A stretch of DNA of 64,000 bases, taken from Verrucomicrobiales bacterium (lineage in GTDB: Bacteria; Verrucomicrobiota; Verrucomicrobiia; Limisphaerales; J093). Both the position numbers and the translations under genes were made by a program. Below are positions 1-9,433 of this stretch, one piece after another. The stretch covers positions 1-64,000 of the forward strand of contig JABTUJ010000009.1 in assembly GCA_015075445.1 (NCBI GenBank). Reading direction: 5' to 3'. Position 1 is the first letter of the stretch, and the number at the start of each line of letters is the position of its first letter. The notes under the pieces are model-generated. The model had not been told where the DNA came from. It saw nothing but the letters and a program-made list of their open reading frames with translations, and did no database searches.

Positions 1-42
1 TCTCGAGTCTCTGTGGTGCATGATCATCGGCAACTCGCTGTG

Positions 43-3000
43 TCACCGCACGGGTTGGGCGATGGCGTAATGCAGCGTCACGGGGCCGAGCAGACCCGCC
101 GGGAGCAGGGTGGCATCCGGCCCGACCGTTGGGGCGAGCAGGAAGGTGCGGCGCTGTTCCGCGGGTCTCGCGGCATCGCCCGCCAACCGGTTGTTCCAGA
201 CGTTGACGATCTCGACCTCGAGGGTGTTCTCCCCGGGTCGGACGACGCTGCTAAGATCGACCTGGAAGGGCGGCAGCCAGAGGGTGGCAAGTTCGCGACC
301 GTTCACCCGCACGACAGCCAGGTCCCGGACGTCGCCCAGATCGAGCTGAATCCGGACCTTGGGATCCGCGATCAGGGCGGGTGGCAGGGAGAAGGTGCGG
401 CGATAGGTGGTCTTGCCCGAGTAGTGCCGAATGCCGGCATCGGAGTGGCGACTCCAGTCGAGTAACTGGGGAAACACCGCGTGTTCCGGCGCATCCCAGC
501 CGTGAGCGAATTGCACCTGCCAGGGTCCGGACAGAGGTGTGGGCGGGGGCACGTGCGGGACGCTGAGGCGGTGGCGTTGGCCATTGGCCATGATCAACTC
601 GAAGTCGCCGGCCTCGCTGGCCAGGGCGTGGATCTGCCCGTTCGCGAAGGTGAGCGCGAGGGCCGGTCCCGGCGCGGATCGATCCGGCCGCGGCATGCTT
701 CGGGCCAGGGCCACGACTTCGTCAGCCGTGAGGGCTCGACCGAACTGCGCAAAGCTGCCGAGCCGTCCCCGAAACTGTGCTAGGCCGCCCGCGGCGGCAC
801 CGGAGTGGACCGTGTACCCGCTCTTGAGACCGGTTCGGGCGAGCACGCCGTCGAGGTAGAGGCTTGGCCGGCCATCGCGATAAACCACGGTGACGTGGGT
901 CCAGTCGGGGATCGGTGTGGGATGGACCAGGATCGGCGCGAAGTAATTGGCCCCGTGCTCGAGGACGCAGACCCCGTTGGTCCCGACGGCGAGGCCGCAG
1001 CCGGCGTGGTCGGAACCGCCGAAGCCGTCCCCGTGTGGCGCTGCCAGGGCGTCGTTGCGCTGCAAACCGAGGCCGGAGGTTCCGCGGTTGGTCTCGACGG
1101 TCAACGCGGTTGGGGCGGTGGGTTGGATCCACGCGGCGAAGGTGAAGTGGTTGGGCGTCGCAGTGTCGGCAGGGGCGGAAGGCGGCGTCACGCGGGTGCC
1201 CAGGAGCTCGGTTCCATCACGGCGGACAGAAGCGACGCGGTTCGCGGTCGGGGCCGGCGGTTGGCGGAACACGACGAACACCGACCCGTGCGGGCCGAGC
1301 GAGAGCGGCAGTCTGACTCTTCCGTCGGCGATGTCATAGACGGCAGGGTGCTCGATCCGGCCCGAATCCGGCCACCAGAACTCCGGGGCCATGTCGCCGG
1401 CGCGGAAGGCCGCGGTGGTGGTGAGAGGTTCGGGCTTTGGGTTGGCGACGAAGTAGAGGTCGACCTCGCCCTGGCGGCGGTGGGTGAAGCGCAGCGGGGC
1501 GGAGCTTTCGAAGTCGGGCAGCGAGTTCAGGGAGTTGAGCACTTCCTCCAGGGGCTTGCCCCAGACGATGCGGCCCTGGCCGAATGTCCGTTCGCCGGGT
1601 TGGCGCGCGGTCGCCTGGCCCCAGAGTTCGTTGGCGAGGCGGCGCACCTCGAGATCCGCGTGGGGGTAATCTTGGAGGCTGGGCGAACGCAAGGGTGGCG
1701 GGCCGAGCACCGTGGCGCCTTCGTGCACGAGGTCGCTGATCTTGCGCATCACCGCCGGGCGCATGGTATCGAGTGCGGGCAGGACGAGCAGGCGGTAGGT
1801 GGTCCCGTGGGGCAGGGTGAGCAACCCGTCGCGGACGGTGAGTTTGTCGAGGATGACCTCGGCGTTGATGTCGTCGAAGTCGCGGCCGGCCGGCAGGGGC
1901 GGTTCGCGGGCGCCGGTCATCTTGGGTGCATCCTCGCCGATGAAGTAGGCGACGTCGGCGACGCGATGGCCTTGTTGGAGGAGCCAGCAGCAGCGGCGCA
2001 GGTAGTCGATCCAGGCGCGACCCGATTCGAACCAGGTGTTGTGCCGATTGAACTCAGTGCCGAACCAGGCGTTGACGCCCGGCACCTTCTCCTGCCACGG
2101 CTGGTGGATGTAGACATGCAGGACGAAGTGATTGATGCCTTCGCAGAACGCCCAGTCGCCGCGGGCTTTGAGGGCGCGCGGGGCGTTCTGAAAAGCGGGG
2201 CCGCCGGTGAACGCCTCGGCTGAAACGACCGGCATGCCGTAGGTATTGGCGCAGGAGGCGGCGGCGCGACACTCGATCGAGCCGAGGTCACCCGTCACCC
2301 AGTACTCACCCCCGACGCGGTCGGAGGCCCCGCCGTACTGGAGGAATTCGGCCGGGAACCCCCAGTGGCCGTAGTTCTCAAGCCAGAGACCCAGGCCGTG
2401 GGGGCGACAGGCCTCGCGCAATCCGCCGACGTATTCGCTCGCCACGCGATCGGCGACGAGGCGGCGGAGGTCCCAGAGGAAGCGTTCACTCTGGTCAGCG
2501 CTGCCAAGGAGTCGCCCGCTGAGGACTGGCAGCCAGGGGATTGGGTCGTACCCGTAGCGTTGCCGGAAGGCGGTGTCGAAGCCGTCGGTCCAGTTCTGCG
2601 CGCCCATCTCATAGCTGTCGGCCACGACGCGGGTGAACGCCTGGCGGTCGGCGGCGGGGACGCGGCGGAGCACTTCGCCGATGAAAGCCTCGAAGTGTTG
2701 GGCGGCGAGGGTGCGGTTCATCTTGTCCACCTCGAGGCCCTGGCCCTCGGGGGAGGCCGGGCTGTTGCGCATGCCGGTGGGCGTCATGCCGATGCGTTGG
2801 ACCACCCACTCGCCGGCGGGGACGTCCCAGTCGAGTGTGCCATCGGCGGCCATTTGACGGGACAGATCGCGGATCTCGCGGGTGGGCACGACCAGTTCCG
2901 GCGCGTCCGGTTCGGATTGAGTGGGCCAGAGGTAGGTGTCCCACATCGGGAGCGGTGTGGGATGCATCTTGCCGAGTTGTTTCTCGACGTACGACTCAAG

Positions 3001-3954
3001 CCGGGCGGCCCCGGACAGTTCGATCTCGGCCAGTTCGCTCGCGCGATTGCTGCCATGCACGCCGGTGAACACGAGGCGGAACCGTTGCGCGGTCGTCGCC
3101 GGGAAGGAAATGGTTACCGGTCCGCGGGGCATGAAGCCCACGGCAACGGCCATGTTCGAACGGTCGCAGCGGAACCGGCGCACGGTCTGGAACGGGCCGT
3201 CCGCCGCGGCCGCCTGCAGCTCGACCTCGGCCCCGAACGGTTCGGTGCCCGGGACGATTCGCAGCGAGCGAGCAGTCCAGGGAGAGGACAGTTCCCAGTC
3301 GACGGTGAAGGTGGTTGAGCCGCGCCCGGCGCCCGCGGGGAATGCGGTCACGGTTGCAGGATCGCCGTCCATCAGCCGTTCCAGGCCTTCCACTGGCGGG
3401 GTGGAAGTGACGCGCGGTGTCTGCCGCGCGAGGCTGTCCGTGTCGTGACGCGGCGCGGGGAAGGCGAGCACGGCCACATCCTGAAAGGGCTGCGCGGGGA
3501 CCGGCAGGGCTTGGGTGAGCCGGCGCGGACCGCTGACGCGGATCTCGGACTGGGCGAGGTAACGCATGGTTTGGTCCGGTCGGATCCACGGCCCGCCGGA
3601 CTGGCTCCAGCCCGGGCAATTGAACATGCCGATGTTGACCCCGGTTCGGGCGCCCTCACGAATGGCGTGTTCGACCAGATCCCACCACGCGGGCGAAAGG
3701 ACCTTGATATCGCCCGAGGGGACATCCTCGAGGAAGATGTTGCCGATGAACACCTCGCCGATGCCGACGCGGGCCATGGCCTCCAGGTCCCGCGTGATGC
3801 CGTCCTTCGAGAGGTGATCGCTGATCCAATACCAGTAACACCAGGGCTTGGTCGCGGGGGGCGGATGGGCAAAGCCACGTTCGAGGGGGTCGGTCGAGGC
3901 CAGGGTGGAGAGAACACCGACGGCAGCGAGGGCGAGCAAGCACTTGGGTCTCAT
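43..3954 (-). CDS. GH106-like (alpha-L-rhamnosidase-type) secreted glycoside hydrolase with LamG-like module
   Basis: Predicted 1303-aa secreted glycosidase. A short hydrophobic N-terminus (residues 1-20) looks like a signal peptide. The mature start has the GH106-style opening: a PWCYWYWISDHLSKDGI stretch followed by a (beta/alpha)8-like region with FNCPGWSQSGGPWI. A concanavalin/LamG-like segment lies around residues 900-1040, and a C-terminal galactose-binding-like beta-sandwich (VRVNGREL, LWLPPFQVDL) around 1160-1260, as in large rhamnosidases. The family removes terminal L-rhamnose from pectin or other polysaccharides; the exact substrate is inferred. It lies 34 bp downstream of a sodium/solute symporter on the same strand, which suggests a sugar-uptake operon. 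The start follows the signal peptide. Family call is fairly secure, specificity is not. Confidence 0.8.
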   Translation of the reverse strand: MRPKCLLALAAVGVLSTLASTDPLERGFAHPPPATKPWCYWYWISDHLSKDGITRDLEAMARVGIGEVFIGNIFLEDVPSGDIKVLSPAWWDLVEHAIREGARTGVNIGMFNCPGWSQSGGPWIRPDQTMRYLAQSEIRVSGPRRLTQALPVPAQPFQDVAVLAFPAPRHDTDSLARQTPRVTSTPPVEGLERLMDGDPATVTAFPAGAGRGSTTFTVDWELSSPWTARSLRIVPGTEPFGAEVELQAAAADGPFQTVRRFRCDRSNMAVAVGFMPRGPVTISFPATTAQRFRLVFTGVHGSNRASELAEIELSGAARLESYVEKQLGKMHPTPLPMWDTYLWPTQSEPDAPELVVPTREIRDLSRQMAADGTLDWDVPAGEWVVQRIGMTPTGMRNSPASPEGQGLEVDKMNRTLAAQHFEAFIGEVLRRVPAADRQAFTRVVADSYEMGAQNWTDGFDTAFRQRYGYDPIPWLPVLSGRLLGSADQSERFLWDLRRLVADRVASEYVGGLREACRPHGLGLWLENYGHWGFPAEFLQYGGASDRVGGEYWVTGDLGSIECRAAASCANTYGMPVVSAEAFTGGPAFQNAPRALKARGDWAFCEGINHFVLHVYIHQPWQEKVPGVNAWFGTEFNRHNTWFESGRAWIDYLRRCCWLLQQGHRVADVAYFIGEDAPKMTGAREPPLPAGRDFDDINAEVILDKLTVRDGLLTLPHGTTYRLLVLPALDTMRPAVMRKISDLVHEGATVLGPPPLRSPSLQDYPHADLEVRRLANELWGQATARQPGERTFGQGRIVWGKPLEEVLNSLNSLPDFESSAPLRFTHRRQGEVDLYFVANPKPEPLTTTAAFRAGDMAPEFWWPDSGRIEHPAVYDIADGRVRLPLSLGPHGSVFVVFRQPPAPTANRVASVRRDGTELLGTRVTPPSAPADTATPNHFTFAAWIQPTAPTALTVETNRGTSGLGLQRNDALAAPHGDGFGGSDHAGCGLAVGTNGVCVLEHGANYFAPILVHPTPIPDWTHVTVVYRDGRPSLYLDGVLARTGLKSGYTVHSGAAAGGLAQFRGRLGSFAQFGRALTADEVVALARSMPRPDRSAPGPALALTFANGQIHALASEAGDFELIMANGQRHRLSVPHVPPPTPLSGPWQVQFAHGWDAPEHAVFPQLLDWSRHSDAGIRHYSGKTTYRRTFSLPPALIADPKVRIQLDLGDVRDLAVVRVNGRELATLWLPPFQVDLSSVVRPGENTLEVEIVNVWNNRLAGDAARPAEQRRTFLLAPTVGPDATLLPAGLLGPVTLHYAIAQPVR

Positions 3955-3988
3955 GGGATCGGGTGGGGCGAGCGGCGGAGACGGCGGT

Positions 3989-5536
3989 TTACCAGAAGAC
4001 GATGAAGAAGATCGCCACGCCCGCGATCACGGCAAGGCCAGCCAGCTTGACGATCGGGGCGGTCTCGAAGTTGAGGTCGGTGCGTTCGGGGAGGCGGCGG
4101 GGTTCTGACAATGGCCAGACCAACGTGATGAACCCCATGACGGCCAGCACGAGGCTGAAGGTCAGGGTCGCGTGCACCAGGAAGTGCAGCTCCTGCGCAT
4201 ACGTCTGGAAGAGATGATAGATGGCCGGACCGGCCACCAGCCCGGCAACCCCGGCCGATCCGGGGGCGGTTTCGACCAGCATGCCGAAGAGGAAGACGGC
4301 GACGATGCCGGGCCAGATGTAGCCCTGGAACACCTGGATGAATTGAAAGACCCCTTCGAACTTGGGATCGGCGATGGCGGGGGCGATGACACAACCCACC
4401 AGCATGCACACCACCGTCAGCGTCCGGCCGAGCCAGACCAGTTGGGTCTGCGAGGCGTCGGGTTTGAGCCAGCGCCGGTACACGTCCATGGTGGCTATGG
4501 TCGAGGCCGAGTTGACGAGGGAGGCGAGCGTGCTGGTCACGGCGCCGGCGATGGCAGCACAGAGGATGCCCCGCACGCCGGGTTGGATGAGTTGGGCGAT
4601 GAGCGTGGGGAACGCCGCGTCGCTGCGTTCGGCGAGTTGATCGGGGTAGAGTTGTCGGGCGATCAGGCCGGGCATGACGATGGCGAACGGCACCAGCAGC
4701 CAGAGGGCGCCGGCAAAGACCATGCCCAACTGGCCGTCGCGGAGCGTGCGGGCTGCCAGGTTGCGTTGCACGATGAACTGGTTCAGGCCGCAGTAGTACA
4801 GGATGACGATCCACATGCCCGAGACGATGCCGGTCCACGGAAGGTCGGGATTGGCCGCGGGCAGGATCATGTGGAGCTTGTCCGCGTTGTAGGCGGTGAA
4901 AGCGCTCCAGCCGCCGACCGCCTTCAGGCCCAGGCCGAACACGAGCAGGCCGCCACCCAGAAGCGCCAGGCCCTGCACGAGGTCGGCCCACGCGATGGCC
5001 TTCAGTCCGCCGAAGGTTGAATAGACGGCGCCGATCAGGCCGATGATCCAGACTGCCAGGGTGAGGTCCAGGCCGGTCAGCGTGTGGAGCGTGACCCCGC
5101 CCGAGTAGAGCACGGCAGGCAGCACGACCAGCGTGTAGATGAGGATGGTCAGGACGGCCATGAGGGTGCGCGCTGCAGCGTTGTAACGGTACTCGAGGAA
5201 CTCCGGCATCGTGTAGATCCCCGCCCGCAGGAACCGCGGCAGCAGCGTCATGGCGATGATCACAATCCCCACCGACCCGGTGAGCTGCCACGCGCTGACG
5301 GCGAGCCCGACCTTGCCCGCTGCCTGGCCGGCCATCCCGACCATCTGTTCGGTCGAGATGTTCGCCGCGACGATCGAAATGCCAATCAGCGGCCAGGCCA
5401 GGCCGCGGCCCGCCAGGAAGAAGTCGGCCGAGCTCTCGGTATGATCACGCGCGCGCCGGCTCTTCCACACGCTCAGACCGACCACGAACGCGAAGAAACC
5501 GATGAAGCTCAGGATGTCCAGCGACGAGAAGTTCAT
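3989..5536 (-). CDS. Sodium:solute symporter family (SSS/SGLT-type) transporter
   Basis: A 515-aa polytopic membrane protein with about 13-14 hydrophobic helices. The SSS signature region is present: early FFLAGRGLAWPLIG, then SIVAANISTEQMVGMAG, and later a GLNQFIVQRNLAARTLRDGQ stretch. The family imports sugars or other organic solutes with Na+. I chose the internal ATG at 5536 (MNFSSLDIL) because the 32 codons upstream are Arg-rich and lack a membrane helix, while helix 1 begins right after this Met. It precedes the GH106-like gene by 34 bp on the same strand, so the imported solute is probably a sugar released by that enzyme (inference). Confidence 0.88.
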   Translation of the reverse strand: MNFSSLDILSFIGFFAFVVGLSVWKSRRARDHTESSADFFLAGRGLAWPLIGISIVAANISTEQMVGMAGQAAGKVGLAVSAWQLTGSVGIVIIAMTLLPRFLRAGIYTMPEFLEYRYNAAARTLMAVLTILIYTLVVLPAVLYSGGVTLHTLTGLDLTLAVWIIGLIGAVYSTFGGLKAIAWADLVQGLALLGGGLLVFGLGLKAVGGWSAFTAYNADKLHMILPAANPDLPWTGIVSGMWIVILYYCGLNQFIVQRNLAARTLRDGQLGMVFAGALWLLVPFAIVMPGLIARQLYPDQLAERSDAAFPTLIAQLIQPGVRGILCAAIAGAVTSTLASLVNSASTIATMDVYRRWLKPDASQTQLVWLGRTLTVVCMLVGCVIAPAIADPKFEGVFQFIQVFQGYIWPGIVAVFLFGMLVETAPGSAGVAGLVAGPAIYHLFQTYAQELHFLVHATLTFSLVLAVMGFITLVWPLSEPRRLPERTDLNFETAPIVKLAGLAVIAGVAIFFIVFW

Positions 5537-6066
5537 GGGACGGAAGGACGCGAGGTGGCAGACGAGACGCCGGCAGTTGGCGAACGCAGTATGGGAGGTG
5601 GGTGGAGCACGGCAACGGCGCGAGCGTGGCATGTCGGCCCGGACGGAGCAACTCCCGGGTACACTCCCGGGATGCGGCAGGGCGACCTCCGGACCCCCGG
5701 CCCGCAGGTCGGCACCCCGGCGCGGGTGTCAGAAGCCCTGGCGTTTCGGTTTCTGGCCTCCCTGCCGGGATGCGCTCGCCTTGGGCGCACCGTTTCCGGG
5801 GGTCTCGCTCGCGGACTCGCTCGACCCCCGGCTACCGTCTGGTACGCCCCAGCGTGGGCTCGGGGTTCGTAACCAGGGTCAGGGGAGGATGGTCGGACCG
5901 ACCGCGGAACCAGGCCGGGAGGAAGAGCAGGACGACGTTGCCGCAGGGCGGCATCCGCGCCATCCGCGGTCAAGGGTTGAACCCTGACGACTCACGATGG
6001 TCGCCACGTTGTCGTTCCTGCTCGTGCCCCGCAGTCAGCACCAAGTTCCCGTCGGCAGACGGCGCG
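5537..6066. repeat. 530-bp intergenic gap holding a hairpin-rich dispersed repeat (about 5755-5875)
   Basis: No gene is seen here. The gap should hold the promoter of the minus-strand symporter and the 3' end of the queG operon. Around 5755-5875 there is a repeat with a GGGGGTC...GACCCCC hairpin. Read on the minus strand it has the form CAGACGGTAGCCGGGGGT followed by GAGCGAG tracts. The same form occurs in frame inside drmMI (26420-26575). A smaller CCCGGG-containing inverted repeat lies near 5643-5665. Confidence 0.55.
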
Positions 6067-7113
6067 TTACGGCGCCTCGATCCGTTCGATCGCCCAACGC
6101 ACGTGCTCGCCGATCAGCGGGTCGGGATCCTGCGCCACCTGCCGCAGCGCGGGAAGGGCCGCCGGGTCACCGAGGTTGCCCAACGCCACGCCGACGTTGC
6201 GGAGGAGACCGCGACGTTTGGCCCGGGCCATCGGGGTGCCGGCAAAGCGGACCTTGAACGCGGCGGCATCCAGGCGGAGCAACTCGATCAGATCGGGCGC
6301 GGCAAGGTCGGCGCGCGTGTGTTCCCGCATCAACCGCCCCGCGCGGGCGAAGCGGTTCCAGGGACACGCCGCCAGGCAATCGTCACAGCCGAAGATGCGG
6401 GTGCCGAGGGCGGGGCGCAGTTCGAGCGGAATCGGCCCCTTGTGCTCGATGGTGAGATAGGAAATGCAACGGCGGGCATCCAGGACGAACGGGGCGACGA
6501 ACGCGCGCGTCGGACAGGCGTCGAGACAGCGCGCGCAGGTGCCGCAGCGGTTGCGTTCGGGCGCGTCCGGCGCAAGCGCGACAGTGGTGAGAATCTCGGC
6601 GAGCAAACACCAGTTCCCCAGGGTCCGACCGAGCAGATTGGTGTGTTTGCCGATGAACCCCAAACCGGCGCGTTGTGCAAGGTCCCGCTCGAGCACGGGT
6701 CCCGTGTCCACGTACCAGAGGGAGCGGGCCTCGGCACCGCCCAGTCCGTTGAGAAACGCCGTTAGATCCCGCAGCCGCGCCGCGAGCACGTCGTGGTAAT
6801 CCGTGAACCGCGCGTAGCGGGCGACGACTCCGCGCAGGGCCGGCGGCGGGGGCGGGTTGTCGTGGTCGCCAGGGTAACTGACGGCCAGGCAAACGACGCT
6901 GCGAAGCCCGGGCAGCACCTTCCGGGGATCGACCCGCCGGGCAGCATTGCGCGCGAGGTAGGCCATCTCGCCGTGGTGACCGGCCGCCAGCCAGTTCGCA
7001 AAATGCGGCGCCGAACCTGGCGGCGAGGCGTCGGTGATCCCGCAGGCGTCGAAGCCCAAGGCGCGGGCCTGCGCCTTCACCGCGACGGCCAACCGTGCAG
7101 GCGCGGGGTCCAT
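6067..7113 (-). CDS. queG: Epoxyqueuosine reductase QueG
   Basis: 348 aa. Catalyses the last step of queuosine synthesis, reduction of epoxyqueuosine to queuosine in tRNA, using cobalamin and two [4Fe-4S] clusters. Two ferredoxin-like cysteine sets are visible: CGTCARCLDACPTRAF near residue 190 and GCDDCLAACPWNRFA near residue 245. The N-terminal DUF1730-type domain contains GFDACGITDA. The C-terminus has a HEAT-like repeat (LRNVGVALGNLGDPAALPAL) typical of the longer QueG form. It is the last gene of the nadC-birA-coaX-aroK-queG cluster, 19 bp after aroK. Confidence 0.93.
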   Translation of the reverse strand: MDPAPARLAVAVKAQARALGFDACGITDASPPGSAPHFANWLAAGHHGEMAYLARNAARRVDPRKVLPGLRSVVCLAVSYPGDHDNPPPPPALRGVVARYARFTDYHDVLAARLRDLTAFLNGLGGAEARSLWYVDTGPVLERDLAQRAGLGFIGKHTNLLGRTLGNWCLLAEILTTVALAPDAPERNRCGTCARCLDACPTRAFVAPFVLDARRCISYLTIEHKGPIPLELRPALGTRIFGCDDCLAACPWNRFARAGRLMREHTRADLAAPDLIELLRLDAAAFKVRFAGTPMARAKRRGLLRNVGVALGNLGDPAALPALRQVAQDPDPLIGEHVRWAIERIEAP

Positions 7114-7132
7114 GATGCGGGTGGGGCGAGAT

Positions 7133-7678
7133 TCATGGCGCGAGGGAATCCCGGGCGACGAGCCGGAATTGCTTGATCACCTGGGCGGCCATCTGCGGCA
7201 ACCGGCGGTTGTCGGCATTGAGGAGGACATCGGCCTGGCGGTACACCGGTTGGCGTTGGGCGAGCAGCTCGCGGATGCGGGCCGGCGGATCGGGCACCTG
7301 CAGCAGCGGGCGGTGGGTCTGGCGCCGCACGCGCTGCCAGAGCTTGTCGGGGGACATCCACAGGCACACCACCAGCGCATGGCGCTTGAGGCTCGCCAGG
7401 AGTTCCGGGTTGGCGCCCACCCCGCCGCCGGTGGCGATGACACACCGGTCACGTTGCTCAAGCTCGTCCACCACCTGGCGTTCGAGCGCGCGGAACCAGG
7501 CCTCGCCATGGCGCTCGAAGATCTCCGCGATCCGTGAACCCGCCCGCGCCTCAATCAGGTGGTCGGTATCGACGAAGGCAAATCCCAGCCGCGCGGCAAC
7601 CAGATGCCCGACACTGGACTTGCCGCTGCCCATGAACCCGATGAGCGCGATGTTGCGGATCGTGCGGGGCGGCGTCAT
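7133..7678 (-). CDS. aroK: Shikimate kinase
   Basis: 181 aa. Phosphorylates shikimate at the 3-hydroxyl with ATP in the chorismate pathway. Walker A is GFMGSGKSSVG at residues 14-24. The shikimate-binding Asp follows in FVDTDHLIE, the GGG loop is in ATGGGVG, and the lid carries R residues in RRQTHRPLL. Length is normal for AroK. Its ATG overlaps the coaX stop by 4 bp (ATGA), indicating translational coupling within the cofactor operon. Confidence 0.93.
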   Translation of the reverse strand: MTPPRTIRNIALIGFMGSGKSSVGHLVAARLGFAFVDTDHLIEARAGSRIAEIFERHGEAWFRALERQVVDELEQRDRCVIATGGGVGANPELLASLKRHALVVCLWMSPDKLWQRVRRQTHRPLLQVPDPPARIRELLAQRQPVYRQADVLLNADNRRLPQMAAQVIKQFRLVARDSLAP

Positions 7679-8451
7679 CGGCGGGACGACCGGTGCGCGG
7701 GGCCGGAGCGGTCTTGCCAGACCAGCCGCAGCCCTTCGAGCGTCAGCCCGGGCCGGACGGCCCGGATCTCCGGAATTTGCCGGGCGATGAGCCGGGCGTA
7801 GCCGCCCGTCGCCACCACCGGCAGCCGGGCCGCACCGAGCGCGGTCTGCAACTCCCCGAGCACGGCGCGGACCAGCCCGCGATACCCGTGCACCGCGCCG
7901 ATCAACATGGCTTCCTCGGTGCTGCGACCGATCACCGCCCGGGTGTCCCGGATCGTAATCCGCGGGAGCAAGGCCGTCTTCTCATGCAGATAATCGGTCA
8001 TCGCCGACAGACCGGGTGCAATGACCCCGCCCACGTAGTTCCCTTCTCCGTTGACCACGTCGAAGGTGAGCGCGGTCCCGAAGTCCAGCACCACGACGGG
8101 CTGACCGAAGTGCCACCGCGCGGCCACCGCGTTGGCCAGCCGGTCCGGGCCGATCGAGTCGGGCTGGGGATAGTCGATGCCCACGCCCGAAAGCGTCTGC
8201 GGAGTCAGCACCAGCGGCGCGAAGCCCCACCGTTGCCGGACGCAACGGACGACGCGCGACGTGACCTCGGGCACGACGCTGCACAACGCCGCGCCCCGCA
8301 ACGACTCTTCGCCCACCCATCGGATCAGGGCCCGTCCCGCCTCCCCGCTCCGCCAGTCCGGGGTGGGCAGGTCGGTGTGGCGGACCATTCGCCGGCCGCG
8401 GGCAAGCCCGACGTGGGTGTGGGTGTTGCCTATGTCGAGAAGCAGGAGCAT
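7675..8451 (-). CDS. coaX: Type III pantothenate kinase
   Basis: 258 aa. First step of CoA synthesis, phosphorylation of pantothenate by the ASKHA-fold type III enzyme. The N-terminal phosphate loop is LLLDIGNTHTHVG. The family PDRLANAVAARW segment lies near residue 105, DFGTALTFDVV near 130 and GGVIAPGL near 147. I placed the start at the ATG at 8451 because the DIGNT motif must lie within the first ten residues; the open frame extends 17 codons further without homology. The gap to the birA stop is only 4 bp, and its own stop overlaps the aroK start. Confidence 0.92.
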   Translation of the reverse strand: MLLLLDIGNTHTHVGLARGRRMVRHTDLPTPDWRSGEAGRALIRWVGEESLRGAALCSVVPEVTSRVVRCVRQRWGFAPLVLTPQTLSGVGIDYPQPDSIGPDRLANAVAARWHFGQPVVVLDFGTALTFDVVNGEGNYVGGVIAPGLSAMTDYLHEKTALLPRITIRDTRAVIGRSTEEAMLIGAVHGYRGLVRAVLGELQTALGAARLPVVATGGYARLIARQIPEIRAVRPGLTLEGLRLVWQDRSGPAHRSSRR

Positions 8452-8455
8452 GGTC

Positions 8456-9433
8456 CTAGCCCAGGACAACGTCGCCCCCCGTGACACGTTCCAGGCGGCC
8501 ATACCGTGTGCGGAGCAGCAGGGAACCGTCGGCGTCCAGGGCCTCGGCGCGTCCTTTCAACCGCCGCTCCCCCACCACAACCTCGAGCTCTTGACCGAGC
8601 GTCGTACACAACGCCTCCCACTCGTCCGCCAGGGCCTCGAAGTCGCCGCGCTGGAGCCGTTGATAGGCCGCCTCAAGCTCCCGCAGCACGGCCACCGCCA
8701 GTTCCGCGCGGAGCACCGGGCGCCCGAGCTCTACCCGAAGCGAGGTGGCCTGGCGGCGCAGGTCGGGCGGGAAGTCGCTCGCCACCAGGTTCACATCCAC
8801 GCCGATCCCCAACACCACGTGGCGGACGCGATCCTGTTCGCCGCTCATCTCGGTCAGAATCCCCGCAAACTTCCGCCCGCGCAGCAGCAGGTCGTTCGGC
8901 CATTTGACCTCCGGCGCCAAACCCGTCTGCGCGCGCACGGCGCGGGCGAGGGCGACGGCGGCTGCCAGGGTCAGTCGGGTCGTTTCCTGCGGCCGACAGG
9001 CCGGGCGCAGCAGCATTGAGAACCACAACCCCTTGCCGGCGGGCGACACCCAGCGCCGCCCCAAGCGACCGCGGCCGCGCGTCTGCGCCTCGGCGAAGAC
9101 GACCGCCCCCTCGGCCACCCCGTCAGCCGCGAGTTTCTCGACGACGTCACTCGTCGAGGTGGTCTCGCGGAACACCTGGATGTCCCGCCCGATGCCCGTC
9201 GTCTTCCCCAGCCGCGAGAGCAGATCGTCGGCGTGCAGCAGATCGGGCGTGTTGAGCAGCCGATAGCCCTGATGCGGGCTGGCACTGATTTCGTAGCCGA
9301 GGCTGCGGAGTTCCTGGATGTGGGACCAGACGGCGGCGCGACTCACCCCCAGGCGTTGCGCCAGGTCTTCGCCTGACACCGGGCTGTCGCCCGCCTCACG
9401 CAGTGCCGTCAGGATGATCGCGTCGCGGGTCAT
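8456..9433 (-). CDS. birA: Biotin--[acetyl-CoA-carboxylase] ligase with N-terminal helix-turn-helix
   Basis: 325 aa. Makes biotinyl-AMP and transfers biotin to BCCP. Residues 1-60 form a winged-helix DNA-binding domain (LGVSRAAVWSHIQELRSLGY). This indicates the bifunctional ligase/repressor type, although no operator was identified here. The catalytic core has GRGRLGRRWVSPAGKGLWFS (biotinyl-AMP loop) and KWPNDLLLRGRKFAGIL, followed by the C-terminal SH3-like domain ending in GGDVVLG. The start overlaps the nadC stop by 4 bp (ATGA). Confidence 0.94.
   Translation of the reverse strand: MTRDAIILTALREAGDSPVSGEDLAQRLGVSRAAVWSHIQELRSLGYEISASPHQGYRLLNTPDLLHADDLLSRLGKTTGIGRDIQVFRETTSTSDVVEKLAADGVAEGAVVFAEAQTRGRGRLGRRWVSPAGKGLWFSMLLRPACRPQETTRLTLAAAVALARAVRAQTGLAPEVKWPNDLLLRGRKFAGILTEMSGEQDRVRHVVLGIGVDVNLVASDFPPDLRRQATSLRVELGRPVLRAELAVAVLRELEAAYQRLQRGDFEALADEWEALCTTLGQELEVVVGERRLKGRAEALDADGSLLLRTRYGRLERVTGGDVVLG

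Noticed and set aside
805..2223. 472-codon frame antisense to the GH106-like gene
   Set aside because: Shadow of the glycosidase; no ribosome binding site or family pattern.
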